A stretch of 64,000 nt of DNA, from contig CM017571.1 of the NCBI GenBank assembly GCA_007844125.1, positions 2,506,653 to 2,570,652 of the forward strand. Reading direction: 5' to 3'. This document shows positions 22,301 to 33,897 of this stretch, piece after piece (the stretch's first letter is position 1; the number at the start of each line of letters is the position of its first letter). Under the pieces are notes generated by a model that searched no databases, had not been told where the DNA came from, and saw only the letters and a program-made list of their open reading frames with translations. This DNA comes from Sinonovacula constricta (Eukaryota; Mollusca; Bivalvia; Cardiida; Solecurtidae). The position numbers were made by a program, and so were the translations under genes.

Positions 22301-23406
22301 CCAAGACTGACTCTCAGTCACATCAAGACTTTGATAAACTCCAACCCAAGACTGACTCTCAATCACATCAAGACTTTGATAAACTCCAACTCAAGACTGA
22401 CTCTCAGTCACATCAAGACTTTGATAAACTCCAACCCAAGACTGACTCTCAATCACATCAAGACTTTGATAAACTCCAACTCAAGACTGACTCTCAGTCA
22501 CATCAAGACTTTGATAAACTCCAACTCAAGACTGACTCTCAGTCACATCAAGACTTTGATAAACTCCAACCCAAGACTGACTCTCAATCACATCAAGACT
22601 TTGATAAACTCCAACTCAAGACTGACTCTCAATCACATCAAGACTTTGATAAACTCCAACTCGAGACTGACTCTCAGTCACATCAAGACTTTGATAAACT
22701 CCAACCCGAGGCTGACTCTCAGTCACATCAAGACTTTGATAAACTCCAACCCGAGGCTGACTCTCAGTCACATCAAGACTTTGATAAACTCCAACCCAAG
22801 GCTGACTCTCAGTCACATCAAGACTTTGATAAACTCCAAACCAAGGCTGACTCTCAGTCACATCAAGACTTTGATAAACTCCAACCCAAGACTGACCCTC
22901 AGTCATATCTAGACTTTGATAAACTCCAACCCAAGACTGACTCTAAGTCACATCAAGACGTTGATAAACTCCAACCCGAGGCTGACTCTCAGTCACATCA
23001 AGACTTTGATAAACAACAACCTGAGACTGACTCTCAGTCACATCAAGACTTTGATAAACTCCAACCCAAGACTGACCCTCAGTCACATCAAGACTTTGAT
23101 AAACTCCAACCCAAGACTGACCCTCAGTCATATCTAGACTTTGATAAACTCCAACCCAAGACTGACTCTCAGTCACATCAAGACTTTGATAAACTCCAGC
23201 CCGAGGTTGACTCTCAGTCACATCAAGACTTTGATCAACTCCAGCCCGAGACTGACTCTCAGTCACATCAAGACTTTGATAAACTCCAACCCAAGACTGA
23301 CTCTCAGTCACATCAAGACTTTGATAAACTCCAACCCAAGACTGACTCAGTCACATCAAGACTTTGATAAACTCCAACCCAAGACTGACTCTCAGTCACA
23401 TCAAGA
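19352..23406. repeat. 45-bp satellite, about 90 tandem units
   Basis: The unit begins ACTTTGATAAACTCCAACCC and ends with 'gctgactctcagtcacatcaag'. The anchor GATAAACTCC runs from 19365 to 23366 at a 45-bp spacing with few indels. Because 45 is a multiple of three and the unit lacks stops in most frames, several frames stay open for hundreds of codons (DKLQPEADSQSHQDF, INSNPRLTLSHIKTL, and TESQPRVGVYQSLDV on the reverse strand). There is no unique N- or C-terminus and no splice context, so these are judged non-coding. Two main unit variants exist: 'catatctagac' dominates the left end and 'cacatcaagac' the rest. Confidence 0.95.
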
Positions 23407-24582
23407 CTGGTTTAGCCTAGGAAAAATGATTGAGCCATCTGCCTAACAAAAAAAATTCGGCCAAAATTGCCAAAGTCGCTGATCAAAACGACGGATTTGG
23501 GGCCGATTTTGGGTTAAATCTACTTTGCTTCAAACTTTAGCCAAAACTATGTCACAATGGGTTTTTGGGAGTGCAGGGCAAGAATCCGATGTCCGTTTTT
23601 GGGTATCTCTTACCATTTTGGAGATATAGCGGTGGGGAAAAGCGCACGTGCGCACCTGTTCTGGAAAACGGTCTGTACGCCGACAGGGTAAGAGATAGCC
23701 CAAAACTAACACCGGATTCGTGTTCAGCATGCCTGGTTTAGCCTAGGAAAAAAAGATTGAGCCATCTGCCTAAAAATATTTTTTTTCTCCAAAATTGCAA
23801 AAATCGCTAATCAAAACGTCAGATTTTTGGTCGATTTTGAGTGAAATTCACTTTGCTTCAAACCTTAGCCAAAACTATGTCACAGTGGGTTTTTTCGGGT
23901 GGAGAGCAAGAATCCGGCGTCCGTTTTTGGATACCTCTTACTATTTTTGAGATATAGCGGTGGGAAAAACAGCGCACGTGCGCACCTGTTCTGGAAAACG
24001 GTCTGTACGCCGACACGGTAAAAGATAGCCCAAAACTTACACAGGATTCGTGTTCAGCATGCCTGGTTAAGTCTAGGAAAAAAGATTGAGCCATCTGCCT
24101 AACAAAAAAAATTCGGCCAAAATTGCCAAAATCGCTGATCAAAACGTCGGATTTGGGGCCGATTTTGGGTTAAATCTACTTTGCTTCAAACCTTAGCCAA
24201 AACTATGTCACAATGGGTTTTTGGGAGTGCAGGGCAAGAATCCGGCGTCCGTTTTTGGATACCTCTTATCATTTTGAGATATAACGGTGGAAAAAACAGC
24301 GCACGTGCGCACCTGTTCTGGAAAACGGTCTGTACGCCGACACGGTAAGAGATAGACCAAAACTAACACCGGATTCGTGTTCAACATGCCTGGTTTAGCT
24401 TAAGAAAAAAGATTGAGCCATCTGCCTAACAAAAAAAAAAATCGGCCAAAATTGTCAAAATCGCTGATCAAAACGACAGATTTGGGGCCGATGTTGGGTG
24501 AAATCCACTTTGCTTCAAACCTTAGCCAAAACTATGTCACAATGGTTTTTGGGGGTGCAGAGCAAGAATTCGGCTTCCGAAA
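23407..24582. repeat. ~327-bp satellite, 3.5 tandem units
   Basis: Units start at 23407, 23733, 24063 and 24390 with 'ctggttta'. Each full unit holds the perfect palindrome GCGCACGTGCGC (23642, 23972, 24299) and 'gttctggaaaacggtctgta'. The fourth unit stops at about 24582. It abuts the 45-bp satellite directly. Reverse open frames in it are shadows. Confidence 0.93.
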
Positions 24583-24589
24583 GTCGGCT

Positions 24590-25200
24590 TGAAAACATTT
24601 AATTTTGTCGTAATATATCTCAACATGCGATTATTTCAAGTGTTATATATTATTAAACAGTATTCTAAATACAAATAGACATTTCCTCACATAGAAATAC
24701 AGCCCCAAATGTATGTATATACGATTTTATATGTATACATAGACATATTTTTCGATACGGAATCACACATCCCAAATATCTGCTACGTTCGATTAGAGGT
24801 CGAGTGACGTCACCGTCTAAATGTAGAATAGTGTGACGAAATAATGGTCAAAACCTTCCTTAATGTCTTCTATTTTCAATTTGACAACTTAACTTTGTGT
24901 ATAAATAATGATTTCTTTCAAAACAACATTTAAAGTCAATTTTCACATTATATTATGGAATTTGGCCATGGTCAATTCGAATCTAACCGATCGAAATTGT
25001 TGTGTGGCAACTACAGACGCGCCGCTCTCCACGGATCTGTACAATATATAGGTCAACCACGAGTATTGAGTCGTACAATGTTGATTTTTTTATCTCGTTT
25101 AGGTACTATAACATAATATGCAATATATTTTGTATAATTGGCATGTCTGAAAGGTCCTATCTTTACAGGCTTACCGTAATAACCGTACATCAAGTACACC
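24590..25200. other. intergenic, no recognised gene
   Basis: AT-rich with a few TATA-like runs. No coding feature or repeat could be supported. Confidence 0.4.
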
Positions 25201-25210
25201 TGCCTTACCA

Positions 25211-25280
25211 CAATCGTAACAACTCGGTCATTTCCGTAACTTTCGGAATTTCCGAAGATATCGCCGAGGGGTCCCGATTG
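25211..25280. mobile_element. 70-bp miniature TIR element with 9-bp target duplication
   Basis: It begins CAATCGTAACAACTCGG and ends with the inverted version CCGAGGGGTCCCGATTG. The flanks GCCTTACCA (25202-25210) and GCCTGACCA (25281-25289) match at 8 of 9 bases. The termini match the larger element at 25839-26158. The 9-bp duplication length fits Mutator-like elements, which is an inference from length only. Confidence 0.7.
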
Positions 25281-25838
25281 GCCTGACCACCTACCCTTGC
25301 TGTTTTCTTCCACAACAACCTTTTACAAAATATATAACAGCAGGCCTGAGCACCTACCCACAGTGATTTCCTACTATCTAACTTTATATAATGTATAACT
25401 GACATATTTAACCTATCCTTGGTGGTTGTCTATAATAGACGTCCATATATAGTTTATAGGAGCCATCAGGGGCGTAGCTAGGCATAAGATGTCTACTCAT
25501 AGCAGCTATGGAGTGTGTGTGTGTGGGGGGGGGGGATATTTGTAGATCGTACATGGCGGCTTCTTGGGAGGTTTCGGTATCAAGATATAACTGGATATTA
25601 AGCAAATGTATGACAGAATTATCTGAGATGTTCTTTTTCTGAAATACAAAAGTATAAAATTTGTTCCATAAATGGAGCTACTGAACAGTTACTAAAACGA
25701 TTTAGTAATTTTACATATTGTTCATGGTGCAATTGGCGGTAATATTGAATTACAAAAAAAAAAAAAATACACCTTACCCGTTAAATGTAAGATTTTTTAT
25801 TGCAGATTGAATTTTTACGGTTTTATTATTTGGGGACA

Positions 25839-26158
25839 CAATCGTAACAACTCGGCCATTTCCGTAATTTTCGGACTTTCGGAAAATAACCTCGTAAACC
25901 ATAGTAGTGATACAACCATCTATTTATAGATTCAGTGATATGGTCGATTGTAATTTGGCTACCTAATCGCGTTTGTTTAAATATGGCGACCTTCGAAGAA
26001 TGTGTGTCTTTTGCTGTTGAAAAATTCAATTTAAAATACACTCTGAAAGCTGAACAATTAAAGACTTTACATCACGTGTATGATCAGGGACGGACTACTT
26101 TCTCTGCATATGATTTCCGAGGTCTATTTCCGAAGAAATCGCCGAGGGGTCCCGATTG
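25839..26158 (+). mobile_element. 320-bp TIR element carrying a RecQ-like gene fragment
   Basis: The left end is CAATCGTAACAACTCGG and the right end CCGAGGGGTCCCGATTG. Perfect 9-bp direct repeats TTGGGGACA flank it at 25830-25838 and 26159-26167. The interior contains the start of a RecQ-like reading frame (see 25983). No transposase is present, so this is a non-autonomous copy or an internal-deletion derivative. Confidence 0.75.
25983..26103 (+). pseudogene. N-terminal fragment of a RecQ-like DNA helicase
   Basis: An ATG opens MATFEECVSFAVEKFNLKYT followed by LKAEQLKTLHHVYDQGRTTF. The 'F-LK-EQ--L--V--G-D-F' pattern is the conserved block just before the Walker A loop of RecQ helicases, many of which are multicopy in molluscs. 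The frame leaves helicase homology right after TTF, where the P-loop should begin. It then reads into the transposon's right terminus and stops at 26267. Only about 40 residues of the family survive, so it cannot be an active helicase. Assignment rests on a short pattern and is moderate. Confidence 0.5.
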
Positions 26159-26167
26159 TTGGGGACA

Positions 26168-26840
26168 ATGTGTACGCGGCTGCGTATTCTGCGTACAGGC
26201 AGCTACGCGCCTAGCCATCTCTGACTACCGACCCTCACTGGTTTCAATAATAGCCTTCAGTGTTTAATATATAATAGACAAGTTTTGTCCATAATAATGG
26301 CCATAATGGCCCACCATACATGTATAATATAGTAAATATAACAAATATCTGACCAACTACGCATGCTTGTTTTCATAAAAGACCTGTACATGGCATACTA
26401 GACTCTTTTGTAAACTTCCTTGTCTGCTTTTCGAGTTAATATAATAAGCATAGCTAGGCATGATACGACGTGTACGCAAAGCTGCCAGCGGTTTCGGAGG
26501 CATGTTCCTACCCCACCAAATAAAAGTGTTTCTGGGGAGTTGATTTTTGGCGAGTATGTTTTATTTTGGTATCAAGATATTACTAGAATTTACGTAAGGC
26601 GTAATGTTACAGAAGCTTTAATATTAAAATATGAAATGATTTCATAATGGCATAGTTCTTTCATTCCGGTAGAACAGCTATTCAAACACAAGCACCAATT
26701 ATCTGGTAATGACCATTTATGTAAAATTTGATCTACGCTTTTTATTTATACAAGAAATAAATAACTTATTAACATGCAGACGTATTTTTATCACCGTGTC
26801 TTAAAGCAAAATTTCATTATGTGAACAATACGAATTTTGC
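26168..26840. other. intergenic, no recognised gene
   Basis: AT-rich. The open frame at 26420-26647 has no recognisable features. Confidence 0.4.
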
Positions 26841-26842
26841 AT

Positions 26843-27210
26843 TTAAAGGTGGTATCCGACCGTTTGTCCACATTTTATATATGTAACAGTATTAGTAAAT
26901 AGGAACGATTGGAATTCCTGCTAAAAATAGACACCGATGTCTCATGTTCATGGTTGAACAAAAACATTAATGGTCACATGTTGTTGTTTGGGGGTGGGGG
27001 TGGGGGTGTTGTTTAAAAATAGCTAACAGTGAAGCGTGGCTTACATAGGAAATACATGTTTGTAATGACGATTGCGGCGTTATTATTCACTTTTCCGACA
27101 GTGTTGGACATCAATAAACAGCATTTTACGAGATCTGTTTATATAACAATGGTTTACTAAGCTGTATAATGAACATATTTTTGGTCAAAACTGTCGGAGA
27201 CCACCTTTAA
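26843..27210. mobile_element. TTAA-flanked TIR element, copy A (368 bp)
   Basis: It starts TTAAAGGTGGTATCCGACCG and ends CTGTCGGAGACCACCTTTAA, an inverted match. TTAA is present at both ends, as expected for a piggyBac-type target duplication. There is no coding capacity. The interior ('gaacaaaaacattaatggtc', 'agcgtggct', 'aggaaatacatgtttgtaat') is shared with copy I at 59488. Confidence 0.85.
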
Positions 27211-29520
27211 GCCATTTTGGGAAATCGCAATAGACAAATAATTTAAGTGGAATAAGGCTAACGGATATAAAGCAATTAGAAAACCAATGATAATTTTGTC
27301 AAGAATTGACTCTCGAATTTATATCAGGAAATCCCGTGTATAAACCATGTCTATGTGTATGGTGTAGCGTACTTCTTCCTAACAACAAAGCTATGTGCTG
27401 TGTTTGTCAGTTAAGTGCAGAAACCTTTTTATAACTAACGAAACAAAAAAGTGGTAAACGACACACAAAAAAGTTGCAATTCTGTGCAAATCCCTCCACC
27501 AAATACTAGATCTACCAGATAATTATCTAATAGTAATAAAAGTAATAAAACCAATATTAAACATCGAGTATATATTATAACGCACAATCGTTAATACATT
27601 TAAATACAAAATAAATGAAGCAGAGAAAAAACCTATAAATTCAATACGAATTACAATCGATTATTTAAAGTAAATATAAATGTAGAAACATACCAGTCCA
27701 GCTTATAAATCTTGTAAAAGATTCAGTGTGTATGTATTGAATGATCAGTGATGATGCTTCCAGTAAGGGTTCAATGGCAGAATGAATGGGAGAGGGGAAA
27801 AGTGTATAAAGAAAGGCGGGAAATCAATTGTTAGTAAAAACAACGCACACACCAGACAAACTGGTTTAAAACCATCTCACTCACTGACCATGACGCTTTA
27901 AACGGTACTTACATACAGAATGCCACAAGGTAGAACGATGTACACGGACACCATGAAACATGCGGACAAAATATGACAATAACACACAAACACACCCTGG
28001 TTACATAAGGCCTTTTGCTAACTGGATAGTATTTAGGACATTATCGGCACTCACAAAACAACACATTGTGTAATACATGTAGGCAAGCTTCTAGCCCTGA
28101 AATATGTCGGGGGAATTAAGAGACAAATTGGCAAGGGTCACTGGAACCTCCAAGAAATGGAGAATATGGCAGTTTCCCAACATAATGTTAAGCTTTCTTT
28201 GACTAGCTTTTTGAAGAGGAGTTACTCGTTTATTTACTTTACAATAGTGTTATTCTATCTGAAAGAAAATTTGTCTTCTTCCTATACATTTATCATAGAA
28301 GTAAATGGTTTTCATGTCTGTTGATACCATCTCATTTTGTGCATGAACAGTAAATAAATTCCAACCATAGATAATTTTAAAACATATTTTCCACTTCAAC
28401 TAGTTCAAACCAGTTTACGTCATTTGTGTTACATAAGATGATACATTGTTAAAAGACTCCGTTAATTATATATATAAACTGTTATCCAGTTTCTACTTTC
28501 TCATAGAAAACCACATGTTTGCTATTTATTCTTGATTAATCCAATTTCTTCATGTATTCTTAATTATTTAACTTTCATTTGTTTAGGCAATAATGGTATC
28601 AGAGAGCTTAGCACTAATATTTTATAATTATAAATACTCTGTTATAATTAACTTACAAGTTAAATTAACTGTTTTTTGTGCTTGCATACTCGTTATATAA
28701 AATTTATCATCTTAATAAGTACATAAATATTTTTTAAATATTTTATTTAAATTTGAATTTGACAGTAGAATATATTAAGATCACTTTGGACACTTTTGAA
28801 ACCTTTTTTTAATTCATTAGTAGGTGTTTTTGACATTTGACTTGTTTGCACTTTGTTTGGGTGTTGTTGTTTTTGTAGGCCACAAGCTTAAAACCAAAGT
28901 ATAGAATTGATGTCTAGTTAGTGAACTATAATATGAACTGTTACTGTGATTATTGATAAAAAGACAAAATACTGTTTTAAAAATAGAAATAAGCAACATA
29001 GTCACTTTAACGCGCATTCACGGAAATCTCCCTCCCTGGCACCCCAATCTTCCTCTCTGGGAAGCTAAGTCTCCCTATTTGGGACCAAGGGAATATCACA
29101 TGTCTGATGAAGCAACTGCCACATGGCTTAATGACATTGTCACAAAGCATTATGCTATTGTCACAAAGCATAATAGCATTATAACAAAGCATAATGCATT
29201 TTTGGCAGAAATACCATTCCATATACTAACCTTGTTCTTCCACAAAAGCAGATAATGAAAACAGACAGAAAATGGCATCCCGTACCGCTTATATCGGAGA
29301 TCTTCGGTGTTTATTAGCTTTATGTTGATGATGAACAATAGGTACTCCAAAATAGTCGATATACCTGTAAAACTGTTTCCGGGTTACCGATGATATATAA
29401 TTACAGAATCATATTCATAGGTTGTAAAAACGTAAACAAATCGAGTTTATTACATTTAAATCATATGAAGGCATCTTAAATTATTTTGATCCAACTTTCA
29501 AACGCAAAACGATTTAAGTA
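27211..29520. other. intergenic, mostly featureless
   Basis: 2.3 kb of AT-rich DNA. A short ~19-bp repeat ('cacaaagcataat') occurs at about 29131-29195. No gene was recognised. Confidence 0.45.
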
Positions 29521-29524
29521 AACC

Positions 29525-30325
29525 GTAAAGGTAATATCCAACAGTTTGCACCATTTATTTTTCTATTATGCTACCCCAAAAAGTATTGTCACCTGAAAAG
29601 CTACCATGAACGGCTGTTTATTGGCGCCCTGCATCCATATAGAAAGTAAACAGAACACACCACTTGTCGTTGCAAATATGTTTTTCCTATCCGAGCCACG
29701 CTGTACTGTTAGCTATTTTTAAACTAAGAAACCACGTGACCACTTACCCTTGAAATCACCTTAAAGGTGGCATCCGACAGTTTGCCTATATCTAATACAT
29801 ATAACAATATAAAACCACTGCTTTGGGAAATTTAGGCTTAAGTTTTGTATAGTCTTAATAAATACGATTTTAAACATTAAATGAAGTGTTAGACATAACC
29901 AATCGAGAAAAAAATCAATCTGACTGTATATTATTTCCAAAGGTATAAATAGCTCGAAATGGTTTCTGCTAAAAATAGATATCGACGTAATTACCCGGAT
30001 GACTATATAACGTGATCTCAAAAGTCAATGGTCACGTGGTTTTCTAAGTTGTAAAATAGCTATCTCCACAGCGTGGCTCGGATAGGAAATGCCTCTTTGC
30101 AATGACGAGTGGTTATTTATGCTGACTTATTTCGTTATTTGAGAAAAGAAATTTTGGCCCAAACTGTCGGATAACACCTTAAATGATCATCTTAATAATC
30201 GATATCTATTTTTAGCTGAAATCCCCATCGTGCTTTTCATAGATTTGGAAATGATGGACATTTAAGTCGATATATTTCACGATTTGTACTGTTTACGAAC
30301 GTTTTCAATCGTTCTTAAGATTTAT
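29525..30325. mobile_element. TTAA element, copy G, split by copy B
   Basis: 29525-29760 starts 'taaaggtaatatccaacagt' and includes the internal 'tatccgagccacgctgtact' and 'aaccacgtgacc'. The continuation ('gatatctatttttagctgaa', 'tatatttcacgatttgt') resumes at 30183, after copy B. The right TIR is missing. Confidence 0.75.
29761..30182. mobile_element. TTAA-flanked TIR element, copy B (422 bp), nested in copy G
   Basis: It starts TTAAAGGTGGCATCCGACAG and ends CTGTCGGATAACACCTTAA. Removing it, with one TTAA left behind, rejoins the two halves of copy G. It is non-coding. Confidence 0.88.
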
Positions 30326-31087
30326 AATGAAACGCACCCTATAATTGGTAGGATGAAAATAGCAAATATAACAAAATACATGACATTACATTGGATATCT
30401 AAGCCTATACCTTCTTTAACGACCCATACTTTATACCGCTATAGCCAATAAATACATCTCTCCTTTTTAAACAATTGACAACAACCTTATATTTTAATTA
30501 AATTACCCCTCGAAATTGAAATGTGTTTTCTGTTCTAATTGCCAATTTCTGTCTCTGCACAAAACTATTTCTTTCATTATTTAAGGTCTTAACATTAATT
30601 ACAGGCTGCGGTGCATTTAATTAAAATTTAGCATTTTGTGTCTGTATTTTTTTTAATTAAGGGTCATAATGTAATACAAAAACGTTTAATCAATTAGAGA
30701 CCCCAAACAACACAACTACAATATTGAGTATTTACATAATTTGCCATAAAATTAATTGCTTCTAAGTCATAGTTAAAATATCGACATTCAAATAATAAAG
30801 GACAGGCCCTGTTTACTATTCATCCCTGCTAACTGTCATTACACAACTTGACTTAAATACCCAGTAAAGAACAATGGAAACACCAGACAATGCCCACTCA
30901 AGTTTGTTCAGCATTTTTAATTTTAACAATGACCAAGGGACAATCTGTTTATAAAAGTGATCTTATTTGCGTAGGAACATCCCGCATTGAACATAGTGAT
31001 CCGCACTTTATATGCAAATAAATTATTCTGTTCCAATCGAGCCAATCAGCATATTGTTTAACAATACACGTGACTTATCCTACGTCA
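30326..31087. other. intergenic, no recognised element
   Basis: AT-rich DNA with no supported feature. Confidence 0.45.
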
Positions 31088-31874
31088 TTAAAGGTGGTAT
31101 CTGCCAATTTGGACTTTTTTTCAAATAATCAAATCAGTCATTGTTACCTAAAAAGTTCCTGCAAAATATTGTTCATTGATGTCCTAGATCTGTGCGAATA
31201 GTCAATCAAAAATCACCACTCGTCATTGCAATCAGGTATTTCCTATCTGAGCCACGCAGCAAAAATAATTATTTTTAAACTTAGAAAACCACCTGACCCC
31301 TTACTTTTGGGATCACGTTATATAGTCATCCGAGTAATCCGCTCTGACGTAAGAGACCACTATCGAGCTTTTGTACTCCTGGAAAGAAAACACATTCAGA
31401 GTAATTTTTTTGCGATTTGTTCCGTCTTACAATTCATTGAGGTCCATGATCTGTGTGAACAGTCAAGCATAAATCACCTCTCGTCATTGAAGATAGGTAT
31501 TTCCTATCCGAGCGACCCTGCAGAGATGGCTATTTTTAAATTGGAAAACCACGTGACAACTTACTTTTAAGATCACGTTATATAGTCATCCGTGTAAACC
31601 GATTTGAAGTCGATATCTACTTTTTAGCAATGACCACTATCAAGTTTATATACAGCTGTAAAGAATACACTTTCAGTGTGTTTTTTGTTGTTGTTGTTGT
31701 TGTTGTTGTTTTTCCGCAATAAGTGCTGTTTAACAATTCAATTTGTGTTCAAAATCCTATTTTTTAAGACTAAAGTATGGATTTATACAAAAAATATGCC
31801 AAAATTTCCCCAAGCAGTGGTTGGATAGTGTTATATGTATTTGATATAGGCAAACTGTCGGATACCATTTTTAA
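31088..31874. mobile_element. TTAA-flanked element, copy C (787 bp) with internal duplication
   Basis: It starts 'ttaaaggtggtatctgccaa' and ends 'ctgtcggataccatttttaa'. An internal block of ~265 bp is duplicated: 'gtatttcctatctgagccac' to 'gatcacgttatatagtcatc' at ~31170-31340 recurs at ~31433-31605. A (TTG)n run lies at ~31686-31710. Confidence 0.8.
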
Positions 31875-32193
31875 AGAGTTCCTACCAGTTTAATGAGCTG
31901 AAACGGTTTACAATACACGTTGCTGAAAAGCGTTGCAACAAATTCCCTTGTCGATCAGAGATTATATATGTTATGCCATTATTGATCAGAGGTTAAATTT
32001 TATTCCATATGATTGATCAGATATTATATTTTTTCCAGTACCTATCAGAGGTTAAATTTTATTCCATGACTGATTAGAGGTTGTATTTCATGCCATAATT
32101 AATCCGAGGTTTTATTTTATTCCATTATCGATCAGGACCACGGGTCAGAGTATGTACATGTTTGGCGCAACGATCTGCATTTCGTGTTTATTT

Positions 32194-32790
32194 TTAAAGG
32201 TGGTATCCCACAGTTAGAAGTATTTTTCTCTCATGCAATCAAATAAACTATTTTTACCCGAAAAGATCCCGCTAAATGCTCTTTATTGGTGCCCTACAAC
32301 CACATAAAAAGAACCCCCACCCCAAAATGTCATTACAAAAATGTATTTCCTATCCGAGCCACGCTGCACAACTAAGAAAAAACGTGAGTACTTGCTTTAA
32401 AGATGAAGTTATAATGGCCCGTTCCCACCACCTGTGTCTTCTTTTGGAGCGAACTTTTCTGGCACGAACCAGAGCAGCCCCAATTTATAAAAAAATGTTG
32501 ATATTCTTCCTCATCTGACATGTTTTCTCTTCAACATACGTTCACAAAAGAAAGATACGCTGTACGTATACGGACACCAAGAATAGGGTGTCCGCATTGA
32601 AATCTTCCGCATACGGATACTGATACGCATCCTGATCCGGATACTGAAACGTGGAAAAGCGGCCTAATAAGCTCTGACTTCGGTTTCTACCTTAAGCTGA
32701 AATCCACATCATGCTTATTTATATATTTAGAAGTATGAGACATTTAAAGCGAGATATTTCACGATTTGTTCTGCCTAACACTTGATGTAA
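32194..32790. mobile_element. TTAA element, copy D (5' end only)
   Basis: The left TIR is 'ttaaaggtggtatcccacag', followed by the family interior ('gaaaagatcccgctaaatgc', 'tttcctatccgagccacgct'). No right TIR was found. Traces of the interior continue to ~32790. Confidence 0.65.
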
Positions 32791-33274
32791 TGTTATAAAC
32801 AGCCGCTACTTAAACTTAAGTATAAGTTTATACAGCACACATAATCCTTCTACACCCCTCTCCAACTTCGCATATAATAATTGACCCCTGTATTATCATA
32901 ATTAACGACTCCTCCCTATGTGTATTTACTTATCAACGCATGACCTGATCTTGTGTCGTATTTTGAATCTACCAACACCCGTTGATAAACACTATAGATA
33001 ATTAACGCGTCACTATCGCACTAATCAGTGTAAAGTTAAGGCTGACGTATATACATGATGTAACAGTACTATATTCTGGGGTCTTTTACCAATATTACCC
33101 TTGACTATACTCAGTCGCTTCAGAGTACCTGTATTTCTAAAACGAAGAAAGAAATATTTTAACGACGTTACTAATCTAAGACAAGAAAGGCATTCTTTTT
33201 CGACATGCATATTTATTTGCATATTCGTACAGAACTCAGAACATTTGTTTGTCTTTTGTATTACATTTTGTTTG

Positions 33275-33280
<6 letters not shown>
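32791..33280. other. intergenic, no recognised element
   Basis: AT-rich DNA with no supported feature. Confidence 0.4.
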
Positions 33281-33289
<9 letters not shown>

Positions 33290-33373
<84 letters not shown>

Positions 33374-33388
33374 CGTGCGTGCGTGCGT
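33290..33388. repeat. (GT)n microsatellite
   Basis: A run of about 40 GT dinucleotides, preceded by (TA)n and followed by GTGC repeats. Open frames across it are artefacts. Confidence 0.97.
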
Positions 33389-33854
33389 ATAAACTTAAAA
33401 GGCATAGGCAGGTGGGAGTAATGCATTATTGAGATATAATTAGCATTGTACGATATTGCCCCTTTAATTGTGAATCGAACATACTAATTGGAATGGTATT
33501 GGTTTGGTAATTAACGGCATGTCTCTCCAACGTTGCTATAGCCAGCTGGTTTCTAATCACGTCAATTATAGAACAAGAGAAAAGCAAAACAAAACAAACA
33601 AAAGTTATTAGCAAAATATCGAATAAGGGCTATTTTCCAAAGACAAACATAGGTGGCTTCGCGACTAACAATAAATCAACGTGACTTTGGAAATGGCTTT
33701 ATATATTTCTTCCTAGACTTCTGATATTATTTATCAAACGTAGAAGTGAGGGTGAAGTTCGGCGAGTGTTTAGGGCTTAAATTGTGCTATGCCGCAGAAA
33801 TGATTGCAACTCTCACAAAGGCTTTTTATTGATCTGTGCTATTTCTTTAGCTAT

Positions 33855-33861
33855 TATAAAA
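33855..33861 (+). promoter_or_regulatory. candidate TATA box of the PAN-domain gene
   Basis: TATAAAA lies 43 bp upstream of the ATG at 33898. Only one such motif lies close to the start, but the region is AT-rich and the implied 5' UTR is very short. Confidence 0.3.
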
Positions 33862-33897
33862 CCATTCCATTTAAGTATAAGACATAATTCACAACCA

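Noticed and set aside
22063..23367. 434-codon open frame (DKLQPKTDSQSHQDF repeats)
   Set aside because: It lies wholly within the 45-bp satellite, has no unique ends or splice signals, and other frames and the reverse strand are equally open.
33025..33426. Open frames over the GT microsatellite (poly-HT or poly-VC)
   Set aside because: They are simple dinucleotide-repeat translations.
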